Shown: positions 27,114 to 35,549, counted from the stretch's first letter. The stretch: 64,000 nt of DNA from an uncultured Collinsella sp. (GCA_900552685.1 USAJ01000001.1:1-64000); one strand, 5' to 3'. Notes: a model not told the origin generated them from the sequence alone. Numbers and translations are program-made.

Positions 27114-27965
27114 ATGGCAAACGGATTGCTTTTGCGGCTTCGCGAGCGTGAGCTCAGCGCGAGCCCGGCGGAACGCAATGTCATCGCATATGTAAGCGCT
27201 CATCCGCACGAGGTGGTCGGGCTGTCCGTCCGCGGTCTTGCCGATGTCACGTTCTCCTCGCCCTCGAGCATTTTGCGCTTTTGCAAGCGTTTGGGTTTTG
27301 CGGGCTACAAGGAGTTCCAACGCGAACTGATTGCCGAGCTGGCGCTCTTAGGTGACAAGAAAGACGTTGCCCTCGAGGACATCTCCATGGATGACAGCGT
27401 CGAACGTATCGTGGGGAAGGTGATGAAAAGCAACGTGCGCACGATCGAGGCGACGGCGCGAACGCTCGATTACACCGTCTTGGAGCGATGCGCGGCCCGT
27501 CTTAAGCGGGCACGCGCGGTCAATCTGTTCGGTATTGGTGCTTCTCGTTTGGTCGCGCACGACCTGGCGCAAAAGCTCATGCGTGTCGACAAAGAGTGCC
27601 ATCTGTACGACGACTGGCATGATCAGCTCTTATGTGCCAAGAACATGCATGAGGGCGATATGGCAATCGCCTTTAGTTACTCGGGCTTGACGCAAGAGGT
27701 GCTGGACTGCACCGCCGAGGCTCAACGCCACAACTGTCCCGTAGTGGCCGTTACCAAAGTAGATGGATCATCCAAGCTTGCCACCATGGCCGATGCCGTG
27801 CTAGGCGTTGCTGCGAGTGAACCCTTGGTCCGCAGCGGTGCCATGGCTTCGCGTATGGCCCAGCTTATGGTTGTCGATGCCCTGTACGCTGCTTACGTTG
27901 CCAGCGACTACGAACGGGCGACGCATGTCATTAAGCAAAACTACATCGAGAAACAGGAAAGATGA
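27114..27965 (+). CDS. murR: RpiR-family regulator of MurNAc catabolism
   Basis: 283 residues. N-terminal HTH_6 domain (SASPAERNVIAYVSAHPHEV, FSSPSSILRFCKRLGFAGYKEFQ) and C-terminal SIS sugar-phosphate-binding domain (NLFGIGASRLVAHDLAQKL, DMAIAFSYSGLTQEVLDC). RpiR proteins sense phosphosugars; MurR binds MurNAc-6-phosphate in E. coli. ATG 27114 follows GGAGG at 8 bases. It is the first gene of a murR-murQ-murP-mupG unit, which is the main reason for the specific name. Confidence 0.88.
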   Translation: MANGLLLRLRERELSASPAERNVIAYVSAHPHEVVGLSVRGLADVTFSSPSSILRFCKRLGFAGYKEFQRELIAELALLGDKKDVALEDISMDDSVERIVGKVMKSNVRTIEATARTLDYTVLERCAARLKRARAVNLFGIGASRLVAHDLAQKLMRVDKECHLYDDWHDQLLCAKNMHEGDMAIAFSYSGLTQEVLDCTAEAQRHNCPVVAVTKVDGSSKLATMADAVLGVAASEPLVRSGAMASRMAQLMVVDALYAAYVASDYERATHVIKQNYIEKQER

Positions 27966-27975
27966 GGTGAATGAA

Positions 27976-28899
27976 ATGCTCGATTTAACAAAATTCACGA
28001 CCGAACAGCGTAATCAAAGGTCAATGGACCTCGATACGATGACATCGCTGCAAATCGTCACGACGATGAACGATGAGGATCTTCGTGCCGTCCAGTCGGT
28101 CACGAAAGTGTTGCCCCAGGTTGCCACAGCAATCGACTGGGCTGCTGAGACACTCGAGCGCGGCGGGCGCGTCTTTTACATGGGCGCAGGCACCAGCGGT
28201 CGTCTGGGCGTACTCGACGCTTCGGAGTGTCCGCCCACGTTTGGCGTGTCACCCGATCTGATTGTCGGGCTCATTGCCGGAGGCGAGACGGCGTTTATCA
28301 AGGCTGTCGAAGGTGCCGAAGACAGCGATGAGCTTGGCGCGAACGACCTGCGAGAGCGTGGACTCTCGGACAAGGATCTTGTCGTTGGCCTGGCGGCAAG
28401 CGGTCGTACTCCTTATGTGGTGGGCGGCCTTGTGTACGCCAAGGCAACTGGGTGCAAGACCATTGCAATTGCCTGCAACCAAGGGTCGAAGATCGGGGAG
28501 AGCGCAGATCTTGCCATTGAGCCCGTGCCCGGTCCCGAGGTGCTGACCGGCTCAACGAGACTCAAGGCGGGAACGGTTCAAAAGCTCATTCTCAACATGA
28601 TTTCGACCGGTGCCATGGTCAAGATTGGCAAGGTGTACCAAAACCTGATGGTCGATGTGCAGCAGACGAACGAGAAGTTGGTGGTGCGCGGCCAGAACAT
28701 CGTGATGGAAGCGACCGACTGCACGCGCGAGCGCGCTGTTCAGGCGCTTGCGGATGCCGGCGGCCACGTAAAAACCGCTATTGTCTCGGTGCTGTTGGAC
28801 TGCGATGCCGAGCAGGCTGCGGTAGCTCTTGAACGGGCGCACGGCCATGTCCGTACTGCGGTGAGTGGCCATGAGAAGAGCAATGCCGACGCCCAATAG
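27976..28899 (+). CDS. murQ: N-acetylmuramic acid 6-phosphate etherase
   Basis: 307 residues; cleaves the D-lactyl ether of MurNAc-6-P to give GlcNAc-6-P and D-lactate. SIS-domain etherase with the MurQ signatures MGAGTSGRLGVLDASECPPT, EGAEDSDELGANDL, LAASGRTPYVVGGL and STRLKAGTVQKLILNMIST, and the C-terminal UBA-like helix bundle (CTRERAVQALADAGGHVKTA). GAGGTGAATGAA precedes the ATG at 27976, 10 bases after murR. Confidence 0.96.
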   Translation: MLDLTKFTTEQRNQRSMDLDTMTSLQIVTTMNDEDLRAVQSVTKVLPQVATAIDWAAETLERGGRVFYMGAGTSGRLGVLDASECPPTFGVSPDLIVGLIAGGETAFIKAVEGAEDSDELGANDLRERGLSDKDLVVGLAASGRTPYVVGGLVYAKATGCKTIAIACNQGSKIGESADLAIEPVPGPEVLTGSTRLKAGTVQKLILNMISTGAMVKIGKVYQNLMVDVQQTNEKLVVRGQNIVMEATDCTRERAVQALADAGGHVKTAIVSVLLDCDAEQAAVALERAHGHVRTAVSGHEKSNADAQ

Positions 28900-28956
28900 G
28901 TGCGCGGCGTGAGCTGATATGACATCCAGACGAGATACCCAATACAAGGAGGAGTT

Positions 28957-30387
28957 ATGACGAACAAAGAGCTGGCCCAAAAGCTGTTGGACCTTTTGGG
29001 CGGTAAAGACAACGTGCTCGCAAACGCGGCGTGCATGACGCGCCTGCGCGTGACCGTCAAAGACACGGGCAACGTCGACACGGAGGGTATTAAGGCACTC
29101 GACGGCGTGATGGGCCTGGTCGAGGACGACACGATGCAGATCGTGCTGGGTCCGGGCAAGGTGAATAAGGTGCTCGAGGAGTTCTCCAAGCTCACCGGCC
29201 TTGCGAAAGGCGTTGCCGACGAGAGCGTGGTTGACGCTGCGGCCACAAACAAGGCCGCGCAGAAGGCCAAGTACGAGTCCAAGCCGGTTCAGGCCTTCCT
29301 CAAGAAGATTTCCAATGTCTTCGTCGCCCTGCTTCCCGGCATCATTGCGGCTGGCCTCATCAACGGTATCTGCAACGTCATTAACGTCTCGACGGCAGGC
29401 GCGCTTGCAGGCGAGTGGTGGTACCAGGGCATTCGTTCCATGGGCTGGGCCCTGTTCGCCTATCTGCCCATCTTGGTGGGTTATAACGCGGCACGTGAGT
29501 TTGGTGGCTCCGCTGCGCTGGGCGGCATCGCCGGCATGATGTGCATCGCCAACAGTGCCATGCCCCTGCTTGCGCCTGGCGCGGCTGATCCTGCCACTGC
29601 CATTCTGCTGCCGCTCACCAATACGCAGTACAACCCCGCAGCGGGCGGCATGATCGCGGCTCTCATCGCTGGCGCATTTTTTGCCTGGATGGAGCGTCAG
29701 ATTCGCAAGGTTATGCCCAACGCACTCGACACGTTCTTGTCCCCGCTGCTGGTGCTCATCATCGGCGCCTTTGCTCTGATGCTCGTCATCCAGCCGGTTG
29801 GTGCATGGCTGACGACTGCCATCTTTAGCGTTTTGACCTTTATCTTCGAGAAGCTGGGCGTCCTGGGCGGCTATATCCTGTCGGCAGGCTTCTTGCCGCT
29901 GGTTTCCGTCGGCCTGCATCAGGCGCTCACGCCGATCCACGCTATGCTCAACGATCCCGACGGCGCTACCAAGGGTATCAATTACCTGCTTCCCATCCTT
30001 ATGATGGCTGGCGGCGGCCAGGTCGGTGCCGGTTTGGCGCTGTACTTTAAGACCAAGAACGCCAAGCTCAAGAAGTACGTCGCAGAGTCCATTCCCGTTG
30101 GAATCCTGGGTGTGGGCGAGCCTCTGATGTATGCTGTTACGCTGCCGCTCGTTCGTCCGTTTGTGACGGCCTGCCTGGGTGCCGGATTTGGCGGCGCGCT
30201 CGCGGCGCTGCTTCACATCGGCACGGTTTCTCAGGGCGTTTCCGGTCTGTTTGGCCTGCTGATCGTCGTTCCTGGCCAGCAACTCGGCTACGTTGCCGCT
30301 ATGCTGCTTGCCTATGCCGCCGGCTTTGTCCTGACGTGGTTCTTTGGCGTCGACGAGCAGAAGATCAACGAGTTCTTTGGCGAGTAG
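28957..30387 (+). CDS. murP: PTS transporter, EIIBC components, probable MurNAc-specific
   Basis: 476 residues. The EIIB domain (1-~80) has the phosphorylated cysteine C26 in NAACMTRLRVTV; a linker leads to the EIIC domain from about residue 115, with ten or so membrane helices and the glucose-superfamily patterns GIIAAGLINGICNVI and GILGVGEPLMYAVTLP. There is no EIIA domain, so it must borrow an EIIA from another system, as E. coli MurP does. AAGGAGGAG precedes the ATG. Specificity for MurNAc is inferred from murQ and mupG on either side. Confidence 0.9.
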   Translation: MTNKELAQKLLDLLGGKDNVLANAACMTRLRVTVKDTGNVDTEGIKALDGVMGLVEDDTMQIVLGPGKVNKVLEEFSKLTGLAKGVADESVVDAAATNKAAQKAKYESKPVQAFLKKISNVFVALLPGIIAAGLINGICNVINVSTAGALAGEWWYQGIRSMGWALFAYLPILVGYNAAREFGGSAALGGIAGMMCIANSAMPLLAPGAADPATAILLPLTNTQYNPAAGGMIAALIAGAFFAWMERQIRKVMPNALDTFLSPLLVLIIGAFALMLVIQPVGAWLTTAIFSVLTFIFEKLGVLGGYILSAGFLPLVSVGLHQALTPIHAMLNDPDGATKGINYLLPILMMAGGGQVGAGLALYFKTKNAKLKKYVAESIPVGILGVGEPLMYAVTLPLVRPFVTACLGAGFGGALAALLHIGTVSQGVSGLFGLLIVVPGQQLGYVAAMLLAYAAGFVLTWFFGVDEQKINEFFGE

Positions 30388-30454
30388 TTTGATATCGCGA
30401 GCCGTGTTGCTCGGGGTTCGCGGCGCGCAGCAGATTTCTTGATGTTATGGTTGT

Positions 30455-30488
30455 GCCGGCGGGGCTAGCTGCTCCGCCGGCCTTTTTT
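30455..30488 (+). terminator. terminator-like hairpin inside the MurNAc operon, before the mupG ribosome site
   Basis: A stem GCCGGCGGGGC / GCTCCGCCGGC with a TAGCT loop, then CTTTTTT, immediately followed by AAAGGAG, the ribosome site of mupG. It should cut mupG expression below that of murP unless there is read-through or processing. Confidence 0.8.
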
Positions 30489-30504
30489 AAAGGAGCGTTG
30501 AAGC

Positions 30505-31557
30505 GTGAAAACGGGTATTTCGATTTATCTTTCCAGCCCTCTGCAGGATATTGAGCGGACGATTGAGCGCGGTGCCGCGGCGGGTGCGCGCTATGCGTTC
30601 ACCTCGCTGCATATTCCCGAGGATGGGGGAGCGGCGTATGCAGATAAAGTCCGTCATGTTCTGTCGCTGCTTTCCGCCCGCGGCATTGCGCTCATTGCCG
30701 ATGTGGGGCCTCGCACGTGCGATTTGCTCGGGCTTGAGCGCATCGAGGATCTGCGCGATTTGGGGTTGGAATACCTTCGTTTGGACTATGGTTTTAGCGC
30801 CCAGCGGGTCGCGGAGCTGTCCGGTGTATTTCGCATTGTGGTCAATGCATCGACGGTGAGTTCTGATGAAATCGCATCGTGGCGTGAAGCCGGCGCCGAT
30901 GTGACTCGTTTTGCCGCCTGCCACAATTTTTACCCCAAGCCTTATACCGGTTTAGCTCTTGAAGATGTTGCTCGGACGAATCTTCGTCTTGCGGCGCTTG
31001 GATTCGAAATCATGGCTTTTGTGCCGGGTGATGCTAACGTTCGCGGGCCGGTATTCGAGGGACTGCCGACGGTCGAGGCGCAGCGCGGTCGCGCGTCAAA
31101 GGTTGCTCTCAATATGCTTGAGCTTGCACATGGCGCCGATTGCGACATTGTGTTGGTCGGCGACCCCGATCTTTCCGATGCGGGCTGGGCGCAGTTTGCT
31201 CAAGTTTCCGCCGGATACGTGGACCTGCAATGCGAGCTTGAGCTCAGTTATGCCTATGTGCGCGGGCAGATTCATCACGACCGGCCCGACTCGAGTGTCC
31301 TCATCTTTAGGTCTCAGGAGTCACGTACGAAGCTTAAGCCGGATTCCGTGCCGACGGATGCCGGAGCCGGCCTGCCGCGAAAGGCGGGGTCGATCGCTGT
31401 GAGCAATAGCGGATATGGGCGCTACGAAGGCGAGCTTGAGATTGCGCGGGTCGATCTTCCCGGTGACGAGCGCATGAACGTTGCGGGCCATATCACGCCC
31501 GAGGCAATGGAGCTGCTGCCGTTCATTAAACGCGGATTCGGGGTACGGTTCGTTTAG
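30505..31557 (+). CDS. mupG: 6-phospho-N-acetylmuramidase, DUF871/MupG family
   Basis: 350 residues of the DUF871 family: TIM-barrel N-terminal part (GISIYLSS, ITSLHIPEDG-like FTSLHIPEDG, LIADVGPRTCDLLG, LRLDYGFSA, VNASTVSSDEI, CHNFYPKPYTGL, MAFVPGD) and a C-terminal cyclophilin-like domain (SQESRTKLKPD, ISNSGYGRYEGELEI-like). MupG in Staphylococcus aureus hydrolyses MurNAc-6-P-GlcNAc, giving MurNAc-6-P for MurQ. With murR, murQ and murP this completes a salvage route for MurNAc-GlcNAc. GTG start at 30505 follows AAAGGAG. Confidence 0.88.
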   Translation: MKTGISIYLSSPLQDIERTIERGAAAGARYAFTSLHIPEDGGAAYADKVRHVLSLLSARGIALIADVGPRTCDLLGLERIEDLRDLGLEYLRLDYGFSAQRVAELSGVFRIVVNASTVSSDEIASWREAGADVTRFAACHNFYPKPYTGLALEDVARTNLRLAALGFEIMAFVPGDANVRGPVFEGLPTVEAQRGRASKVALNMLELAHGADCDIVLVGDPDLSDAGWAQFAQVSAGYVDLQCELELSYAYVRGQIHHDRPDSSVLIFRSQESRTKLKPDSVPTDAGAGLPRKAGSIAVSNSGYGRYEGELEIARVDLPGDERMNVAGHITPEAMELLPFIKRGFGVRFV

Positions 31558-31649
31558 CGTGTGACCCGTGGGCTACAATTGGCCCATCATACGAAGGCGC
31601 CTCGTGTGGCGTGTGCCTGCGTTGGCCGATCTATATTCGGAGGATTCCC

Positions 31650-32009
31650 ATGACCGTACTGTTTGTTGAATATCCCAAGTGCTCGACCTGTAAGAAGGCC
31701 AAGGCATGGCTGGACGAACATGGGGTAGAGTATATCGATCGCGATATCGTTTTGGACAATCCCACGGCTGATGAGCTTGCGACCTGGATTGCTCGTTCGG
31801 GGCTGCCGGTGCGGCGCTTCTTTAATTCGTCGGGCATGAAATATCGAGAGCTGGGCCTGAAGGCGCGTCTGGATGCGGGCATGACGGATCGGGAGTGCTA
31901 CGAGCTGCTGGCGACCGACGGCATGCTGGTCAAGCGTCCGCTGCTGGTGGGCGACGACTTTGCGATTCCCGGCTTTAGGGAATCGGCTTGGGCCGAGGCG
32001 TTGCTGTAG
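31650..32009 (+). CDS. ArsC/Spx-family thioredoxin-fold protein
   Basis: 119 residues, the ArsC/Spx/YffB family. The redox motif CSTC lies in YPKCSTCKKAKAWLDEH, and GLPVRRFFNSSGMKYRELGL plus MLVKRPLLV(G) are family patterns. The two-cysteine form fits the Spx/MgsR-like or ArsC-like subgroup; whether it reduces arsenate or regulates RNA polymerase cannot be told. ATG 31650 follows CGGAGGA. No arsenic genes nearby. Confidence 0.88.
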   Translation: MTVLFVEYPKCSTCKKAKAWLDEHGVEYIDRDIVLDNPTADELATWIARSGLPVRRFFNSSGMKYRELGLKARLDAGMTDRECYELLATDGMLVKRPLLVGDDFAIPGFRESAWAEALL

Positions 32010-32014
32010 CGGCT

Positions 32015-32188
32015 GCGGAAAGTGCGTCCCGGAATTCGCTTCCAGAATGGGATGCACTTTCCCAAAGTGGCCGGTTGCGGAAAGCACGTCCCATTCTGAG
32101 CTTCGATTGCGGGACACGGTTTCCGGTTGAGGGCTCAACGGGAAAGTGGGGACCAGTTTGAGCTTGAAATCTGGGACGCACTTTCCGC
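32015..32188. repeat. 174-bp composite palindromic element
   Basis: Ends GCGGAAAGTGCGTCCC (32015-32030) and GGGACGCACTTTCCGC (32173-32188) are perfect inverses. Between them are further variants (GGGATGCACTTTCCC, GCGGAAAGCACGTCCC, GGGACACGGTTTCCGG, CGGGAAAGTGGGGACC). It starts six bases after the ArsC-like gene stop and fills the whole gap to the next gene. Confidence 0.8.
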
Positions 32189-32205
32189 CGGCGGGCCTGC
32201 CCCAG

Positions 32206-32616
32206 TCAGTCCGCCAGCTGTGCCCATTCGTGCGGATCGTAGACCTTTACGTGTTTGTTGGGCTTGCCGCTCCAGTACTCCTCGTCCATAAAGGGCAGAT
32301 ATGCCTGAACGCCGGGGCAGATAAAGGGAATCCGCTGCTGTTGCAGTCGCTCGCGCTGGCGCTGCTCCAGATGCGCCTCGGATATGACGGTCGGCATGCC
32401 GGACAGCTCGACGAGGCTTGCCTGGATTCGCTTAAGGTCGGGGAGTCCCGCGTGCCATGACATCCGCATGATCAAAAAGGATGCACGGCGGTATTTTGCC
32501 TGCACCACAGTAATGGCGGGGCGCAGTGTGGGATGGATTTTGTCCCGTTCGGGCCAAAGGTCAGCAGTGATCTCGAGGCCCAGGGTCTCCCATAGGTAAT
32601 CAAGCTCTTCGTCCAT
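32206..32616 (-). CDS. conserved hypothetical protein
   Basis: 136 residues on the minus strand; I do not recognise the family. No signal peptide or membrane helix. It reads as a soluble alpha/beta protein (TLRPAITVVQAKYRRASFLI, GLPDLKRIQASLVELSGMPT, QRQRERLQQQRIPFICPG, ending YDPHEWAQLAD). The middle part resembles the C-terminal region of some coriobacterial regulator-like proteins, so it may be a shortened relative. The start at 32616 is preferred over 32637 because CGAGG precedes it at about 5 bases. Single gene between a repeat element and the tRNA region. Confidence 0.65.
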   Translation of the reverse strand: MDEELDYLWETLGLEITADLWPERDKIHPTLRPAITVVQAKYRRASFLIMRMSWHAGLPDLKRIQASLVELSGMPTVISEAHLEQRQRERLQQQRIPFICPGVQAYLPFMDEEYWSGKPNKHVKVYDPHEWAQLAD

Positions 32617-32818
32617 GGTACCTCGATATCCGTGCAATGATGACGGTTCGATTGTGCCATCAGCCGTGAGTGCTGCATTGTTGTAATCTACCAGCGGTAG
32701 ATGTGGGATGTTTTACGGGCTTTGACGCCGTAGGTGTCGCTGGTGCTTCACAGGTCCTTCACGTGTTGGACTAAATTAGGCCAATTTGACTGAATTTCAA
32801 AAAAGTCAAAATTGGGGC

Positions 32819-32847
32819 TTGCGTCACGGCGAGACTTCCCGTATATT
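32819..32847 (+). promoter_or_regulatory. promoter of the tRNA-Gln/tRNA-Glu genes
   Basis: TTGCGT (32819-32824) and TATATT (32842-32847) with exactly 17 bp between, 44 bp before the first tRNA. Confidence 0.65.
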
Positions 32848-32891
32848 TCTTTCATGCGCAAAGGCACAGCCGAGCGCAGCGATGCAGTCAT

Positions 32892-32965
32892 TGGGATGTC
32901 GTCTAATGGCAGGACAGCGGATTCTGGTTCCGTCAATGGGGGTTCGACTCCCTCCATCCCAGCCA
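32892..32965 (+). tRNA. tRNA-Gln (CTG anticodon)
   Basis: 74 bases including encoded CCA. Acceptor TGGGATG pairs with CATCCCA; the anticodon loop is in CGGATTCTGGTTCCG with anticodon CTG; the T arm contains GGTTCGACTC. Starts TGGG as glutamine tRNAs do. Confidence 0.95.
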
Positions 32966-32982
32966 TTGCATTTGCTACATAT

Positions 32983-33059
32983 GGCCCGTTCGTCTAGCGG
33001 TTTAGGACGCCGCCCTCTCAAGGCGGAGATCACCAGTTCGAATCTGGTACGGGCTACCA
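32983..33059 (+). tRNA. tRNA-Glu (CTC anticodon)
   Basis: 77 bases including encoded CCA. Acceptor GGCCCGT pairs with ACGGGCT; anticodon stem-loop CCGCCCTCTCAAGGCGG with anticodon CTC; T arm has AGTTCGAATCT. It follows tRNA-Gln by 17 bases and shares its promoter. Confidence 0.95.
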
Positions 33060-33069
33060 AAATTGAACG

Positions 33070-33097
33070 CCCGGGCCTCGTAAGAGACCCGGGTTTT
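33070..33097 (+). terminator. intrinsic terminator of the tRNA unit
   Basis: CCCGGGCCTC / GAGACCCGGG with a GTAA loop and TTTT tail, 10 bases after tRNA-Glu. Confidence 0.85.
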
Positions 33098-33153
33098 GTG
33101 TATTGACCGTATATACGGCGCCTGCCGTGTTTCGCTCAGATCGAGGAGTAGCC

Positions 33154-34071
33154 ATGGATCTGCCCATCAGCTTGCAAGACATCACGTATGCCGAGAACTA
33201 TCTGGCGCAGGGCGACCTGGCTACGGCGACGCCGCTGCTGGAGCGTCTGGTGGAGCTCGCCGAGGAGTATATCGACGCCGAGTGCAAGACGGAGGAGAAG
33301 CGCCAATACTTTAGCTTCGATAGCAAGTTTGAGCGCTTGGCCTATCGCCGCGTGGAGAAGGATCCGCGCGAGCTCGTGCAGGTCGAGGTGCCTTTTGACC
33401 GCCTGTACTCTGACATGGCGTTTGCCTACATTCGTCAGCAGGATTATGTGAGCGCTCGCAATGCCCTGATGCAGGCCGTGCGTTGGGACCCCATGAACTG
33501 CAACTATCGCTTGGATTTGGCCGAGCTGTTCCGCGCTCTCGAGGACAAGCAGGAGTGGGCTTCGCTTTCGTTTTCGGTGCTAGAGCGCGCGAGCGATGGC
33601 AAGTGCGCCGCCCGCGCTTACGCCAATCTGGGTCAGTATTTCTTGGAGCCCGAGACCGAGAACATTTCGGCTGCCGTGGGCTGCGCGCGTCTGGCGCTGC
33701 GCCTGGCGCCCAACGATGCGCATACGACGCGCCTGCTCAACAAGATCCATACTACCTATCCGGATGCCGCCGAGGAGAGCGACGAGCACGTGATGGGCGA
33801 GCTGGCGTTGCAAGGCGTTCCGACCTCACCTTCGGCCGAGATTGCCATCTGCCTGATTATGTGCGCGACCGATGCCGCAAGCGACGGCGACAAGCAGGAG
33901 GCGACGCGCCTGACGGTGCGTGCTCGCGACTTGGTGGGCGAGGAAGCCTGCGCGGCGATTATCAAACTGGTGCGCGAGAGCGATGCTGAGCTCAATGCCG
34001 AGCGCAAGGCAAAGCGCGAGGCTGCGGGCTCAAACGCCGATGGCGCCAAGGAGGCCGGCGATGCCCAGTAA
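33154..34071 (+). CDS. tetratricopeptide-repeat protein
   Basis: 305 residues, soluble, with helical repeats: AENYLAQGDLATATPLLERL, MAFAYIRQQDYVSARNALMQAVRWDP and ARAYANLGQYF...AVGCARLALRLAPND have TPR spacing (small/aromatic residues at positions 8, 20, 27). The last ~30 residues are a charged Ala/Lys/Glu tail. No enzymatic motif. ATG 33154 has GAGGAG upstream. It overlaps smpB by 11 bases, so the two are coupled, but a functional link with trans-translation is only suggested by this. Confidence 0.8.
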   Translation: MDLPISLQDITYAENYLAQGDLATATPLLERLVELAEEYIDAECKTEEKRQYFSFDSKFERLAYRRVEKDPRELVQVEVPFDRLYSDMAFAYIRQQDYVSARNALMQAVRWDPMNCNYRLDLAELFRALEDKQEWASLSFSVLERASDGKCAARAYANLGQYFLEPETENISAAVGCARLALRLAPNDAHTTRLLNKIHTTYPDAAEESDEHVMGELALQGVPTSPSAEIAICLIMCATDAASDGDKQEATRLTVRARDLVGEEACAAIIKLVRESDAELNAERKAKREAAGSNADGAKEAGDAQ

Positions 34072-34531
34072 GCGCGAGCGCAAGCTCATTTCCAAGAATC
34101 GCTCGGCACATCACGAGTACTTTATCGATGAGACCTTTGAGTGCGGCATTGAACTGAGCGGCACCGAGGTCAAGTCGATTCGCGAGCGCGCCTGCCAGAT
34201 CACCGATACCTTCGCGCTGATCCGCGGCGGGGAGTGCTGGCTCGTCGGCCTGCATATCCACCCTTATAGCCATGGTGGCGTGTGGAATCGCGATCCCGAC
34301 CGTCGGCGTCGTCTGCTGCTGCACCGCAAGGAGATCGACTTTCTTGACGGTAAACTTCGCAACCGTGGTTATGCGCTGGTTCCGTTGGAGCTCTACTTTA
34401 ATACGGACGGCCGCGTAAAGCTGCTGCTGGGTCTGGGTCGCGGCAAGAAGCTCTACGACAAGCGCGAGGACATGGCCAAGCGTGATGTCCAACGCGAGAT
34501 CGACCGCGCCCTTAAGGAACGCAACCGCTAG
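34061..34531 (+). CDS. smpB: SsrA-binding protein SmpB
   Basis: 156 residues; binds tmRNA for ribosome rescue. Family motifs: RKLISKNRSAHHEYFIDETFECGIELSGTEVKS (start of the OB fold), SYAFI-equivalent ITDTFALIRGGECWL, HIHPYSHGG, RRRRLLLHRKEI, KLLLGLGRGKKLYDKRE and a basic C-tail. ATG 34061 lies within the 3' end of the TPR gene behind GGAGG. I found no tmRNA gene in the window. RNase R is encoded about 9 kb upstream. Confidence 0.96.
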   Translation: MPSKRERKLISKNRSAHHEYFIDETFECGIELSGTEVKSIRERACQITDTFALIRGGECWLVGLHIHPYSHGGVWNRDPDRRRRLLLHRKEIDFLDGKLRNRGYALVPLELYFNTDGRVKLLLGLGRGKKLYDKREDMAKRDVQREIDRALKERNR

Positions 34532-34543
34532 GCACTCTATATA

Positions 34544-34610
34544 AGTTGCGGTGGAATACGGATTGTTTTGCCTGTTTGAGGGGCTATTCAGTCCCTATTT
34601 CACCGCAACT
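34544..34610. repeat. 67-bp palindromic element, copy 2
   Basis: AGTTGCGGTGGAATACGGA... at the left and AGTCCCTATTTCACCGCAAC plus T at the right, total 67 bp, 12 bases after the smpB stop. Confidence 0.88.
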
Positions 34611-34653
34611 GCGGGCGCCTCATCTTGCTTGCTGTTTTGACACATATGTCTCA

Positions 34654-34686
34654 AAGGCGGCGTCCGTTATGGGTGCCGCCTTTTTT
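34654..34686 (+). terminator. intrinsic terminator after smpB
   Basis: AAGGCGGCGTCC pairs with GGGTGCCGCC around GTTAT, followed by six T. Confidence 0.8.
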
Positions 34687-34737
34687 GTGGGTACATACAT
34701 CCATGAGGTTCAATCCTGGGTTAGGGGAGTGATCGTT

Positions 34738-35241
34738 ATGGACAAAACTGCGTTCTTTACGATGCCGAGCGGCCTGTATGTGGTGGGTGCCGCGGCCGAC
34801 GGGCTGCGTGCCGGCTGCGTTATCAACACAGCGGTGCAGGTGACATCCGCCCCGCCGCGCATCTCGGTTGCCGTGAACAAGGACAATGTCACCTCGGGCG
34901 TCATCGCATCGGCCAAAGCGTTCGCGCTGACCGTGATCGATCAGACCGCCGATATGCTCTACATCGGTAACTTTGGGTTCCGCACCAGCAGCGATTATGA
35001 CAAGTTTGCCAAATACGAGACCCGCGAGACGGCTCTGGGCATGCCCTATGTGCCCGAGCACGCGGCGGCCCTGTTTAGCTGCCGTTTGATCGACACTGTG
35101 GATGTGGGCACGCACCTGCTCTTTATCGGCGAGGTGGAGGATGCCGAGCGCCTGAGCGACGAGACGCCGCTGACGTACGACTACTATCACAAGGTGCTAA
35201 AGGGCAAGACGCCGCCCAAAGCCTCGTCGTATCAAGGCTAG
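34738..35241 (+). CDS. flavin reductase-like FMN-binding protein
   Basis: 167 residues of the flavin-reductase-like (split-barrel FMN-binding) family: FTMPSGLYVVGA, GCVINTAVQVTSAPPRISVAVNKDN, SGVIASAKAFALTVI, then LFSCRLIDTVDVGTHLLFIGEVEDAE and the C-terminal PLTYDYYHKVLKGKTPPKA typical of anaerobe members that pair with rubredoxin. GGGGAG precedes ATG 34738. A rubredoxin gene lies 88 bases downstream with its own promoter, so the two may form an electron-transfer pair (inference). Confidence 0.9.
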   Translation: MDKTAFFTMPSGLYVVGAAADGLRAGCVINTAVQVTSAPPRISVAVNKDNVTSGVIASAKAFALTVIDQTADMLYIGNFGFRTSSDYDKFAKYETRETALGMPYVPEHAAALFSCRLIDTVDVGTHLLFIGEVEDAERLSDETPLTYDYYHKVLKGKTPPKASSYQG

Positions 35242-35258
35242 AAATGTTCTAAAAATAC

Positions 35259-35286
35259 TTGCATTATGTTATTGAGAATATATACT
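35259..35286 (+). promoter_or_regulatory. promoter of the rubredoxin gene
   Basis: TTGCAT (35259-35264) and TATACT (35281-35286) spaced 16 bp, in an AT-rich stretch unusual for this DNA, 44 bases before the ATG. Confidence 0.7.
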
Positions 35287-35329
35287 AATAAGTAAGTACA
35301 CCAGCAGTCACGTTCGAGAGGAGAACATC

Positions 35330-35473
35330 ATGGCTGAGGAGAAGAAGACGTATAAGTTTGTGTGCACCGTTTGCGGTTACGAAGTTGAGGTCGACACGCC
35401 CGAGCTGCCCGAGGACTACGTGTGCCCGGTGTGCGGCGTCGGTCCCGATCAGTTTGAGCTCGTCGAGGAGTAA
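35330..35473 (+). CDS. rubredoxin-like protein
   Basis: 47 residues ([20 protein letters not shown]...). Two CxxCG iron-binding knuckles, CTVCGYEV and [12 protein letters not shown], are the rubredoxin-type one-iron site. It is slightly shorter than classical 52-55-residue rubredoxins between the knuckles. GAGAGGAGA precedes the ATG; a promoter and a terminator make it a single-gene unit. Likely a small electron carrier for reductases handling oxygen or peroxide in an anaerobe (inference). Confidence 0.9.
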   Translation: MAEEKKTYKFVCTVCGYEVEVDTPELPEDYVCPVCGVGPDQFELVEE

Positions 35474-35513
35474 CTCGTAGACACGCGGCGATTAGCTATA
35501 CAGAGCTCTGTCC

Positions 35514-35549
35514 AAGGGCCCCGGTCGAATTCTCGGCCGGGGCCCTTTT
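35514..35549 (+). terminator. intrinsic terminator of the rubredoxin gene
   Basis: AGGGCCCCGG / CCGGGGCCCT around TCGAATTCTCGG, then TTTT. Confidence 0.85.

Noticed and set aside
34532..34737. tmRNA gene next to smpB
   Set aside because: No tRNA-like ends or tag-coding sequence found; the region holds only a palindromic element and a terminator.
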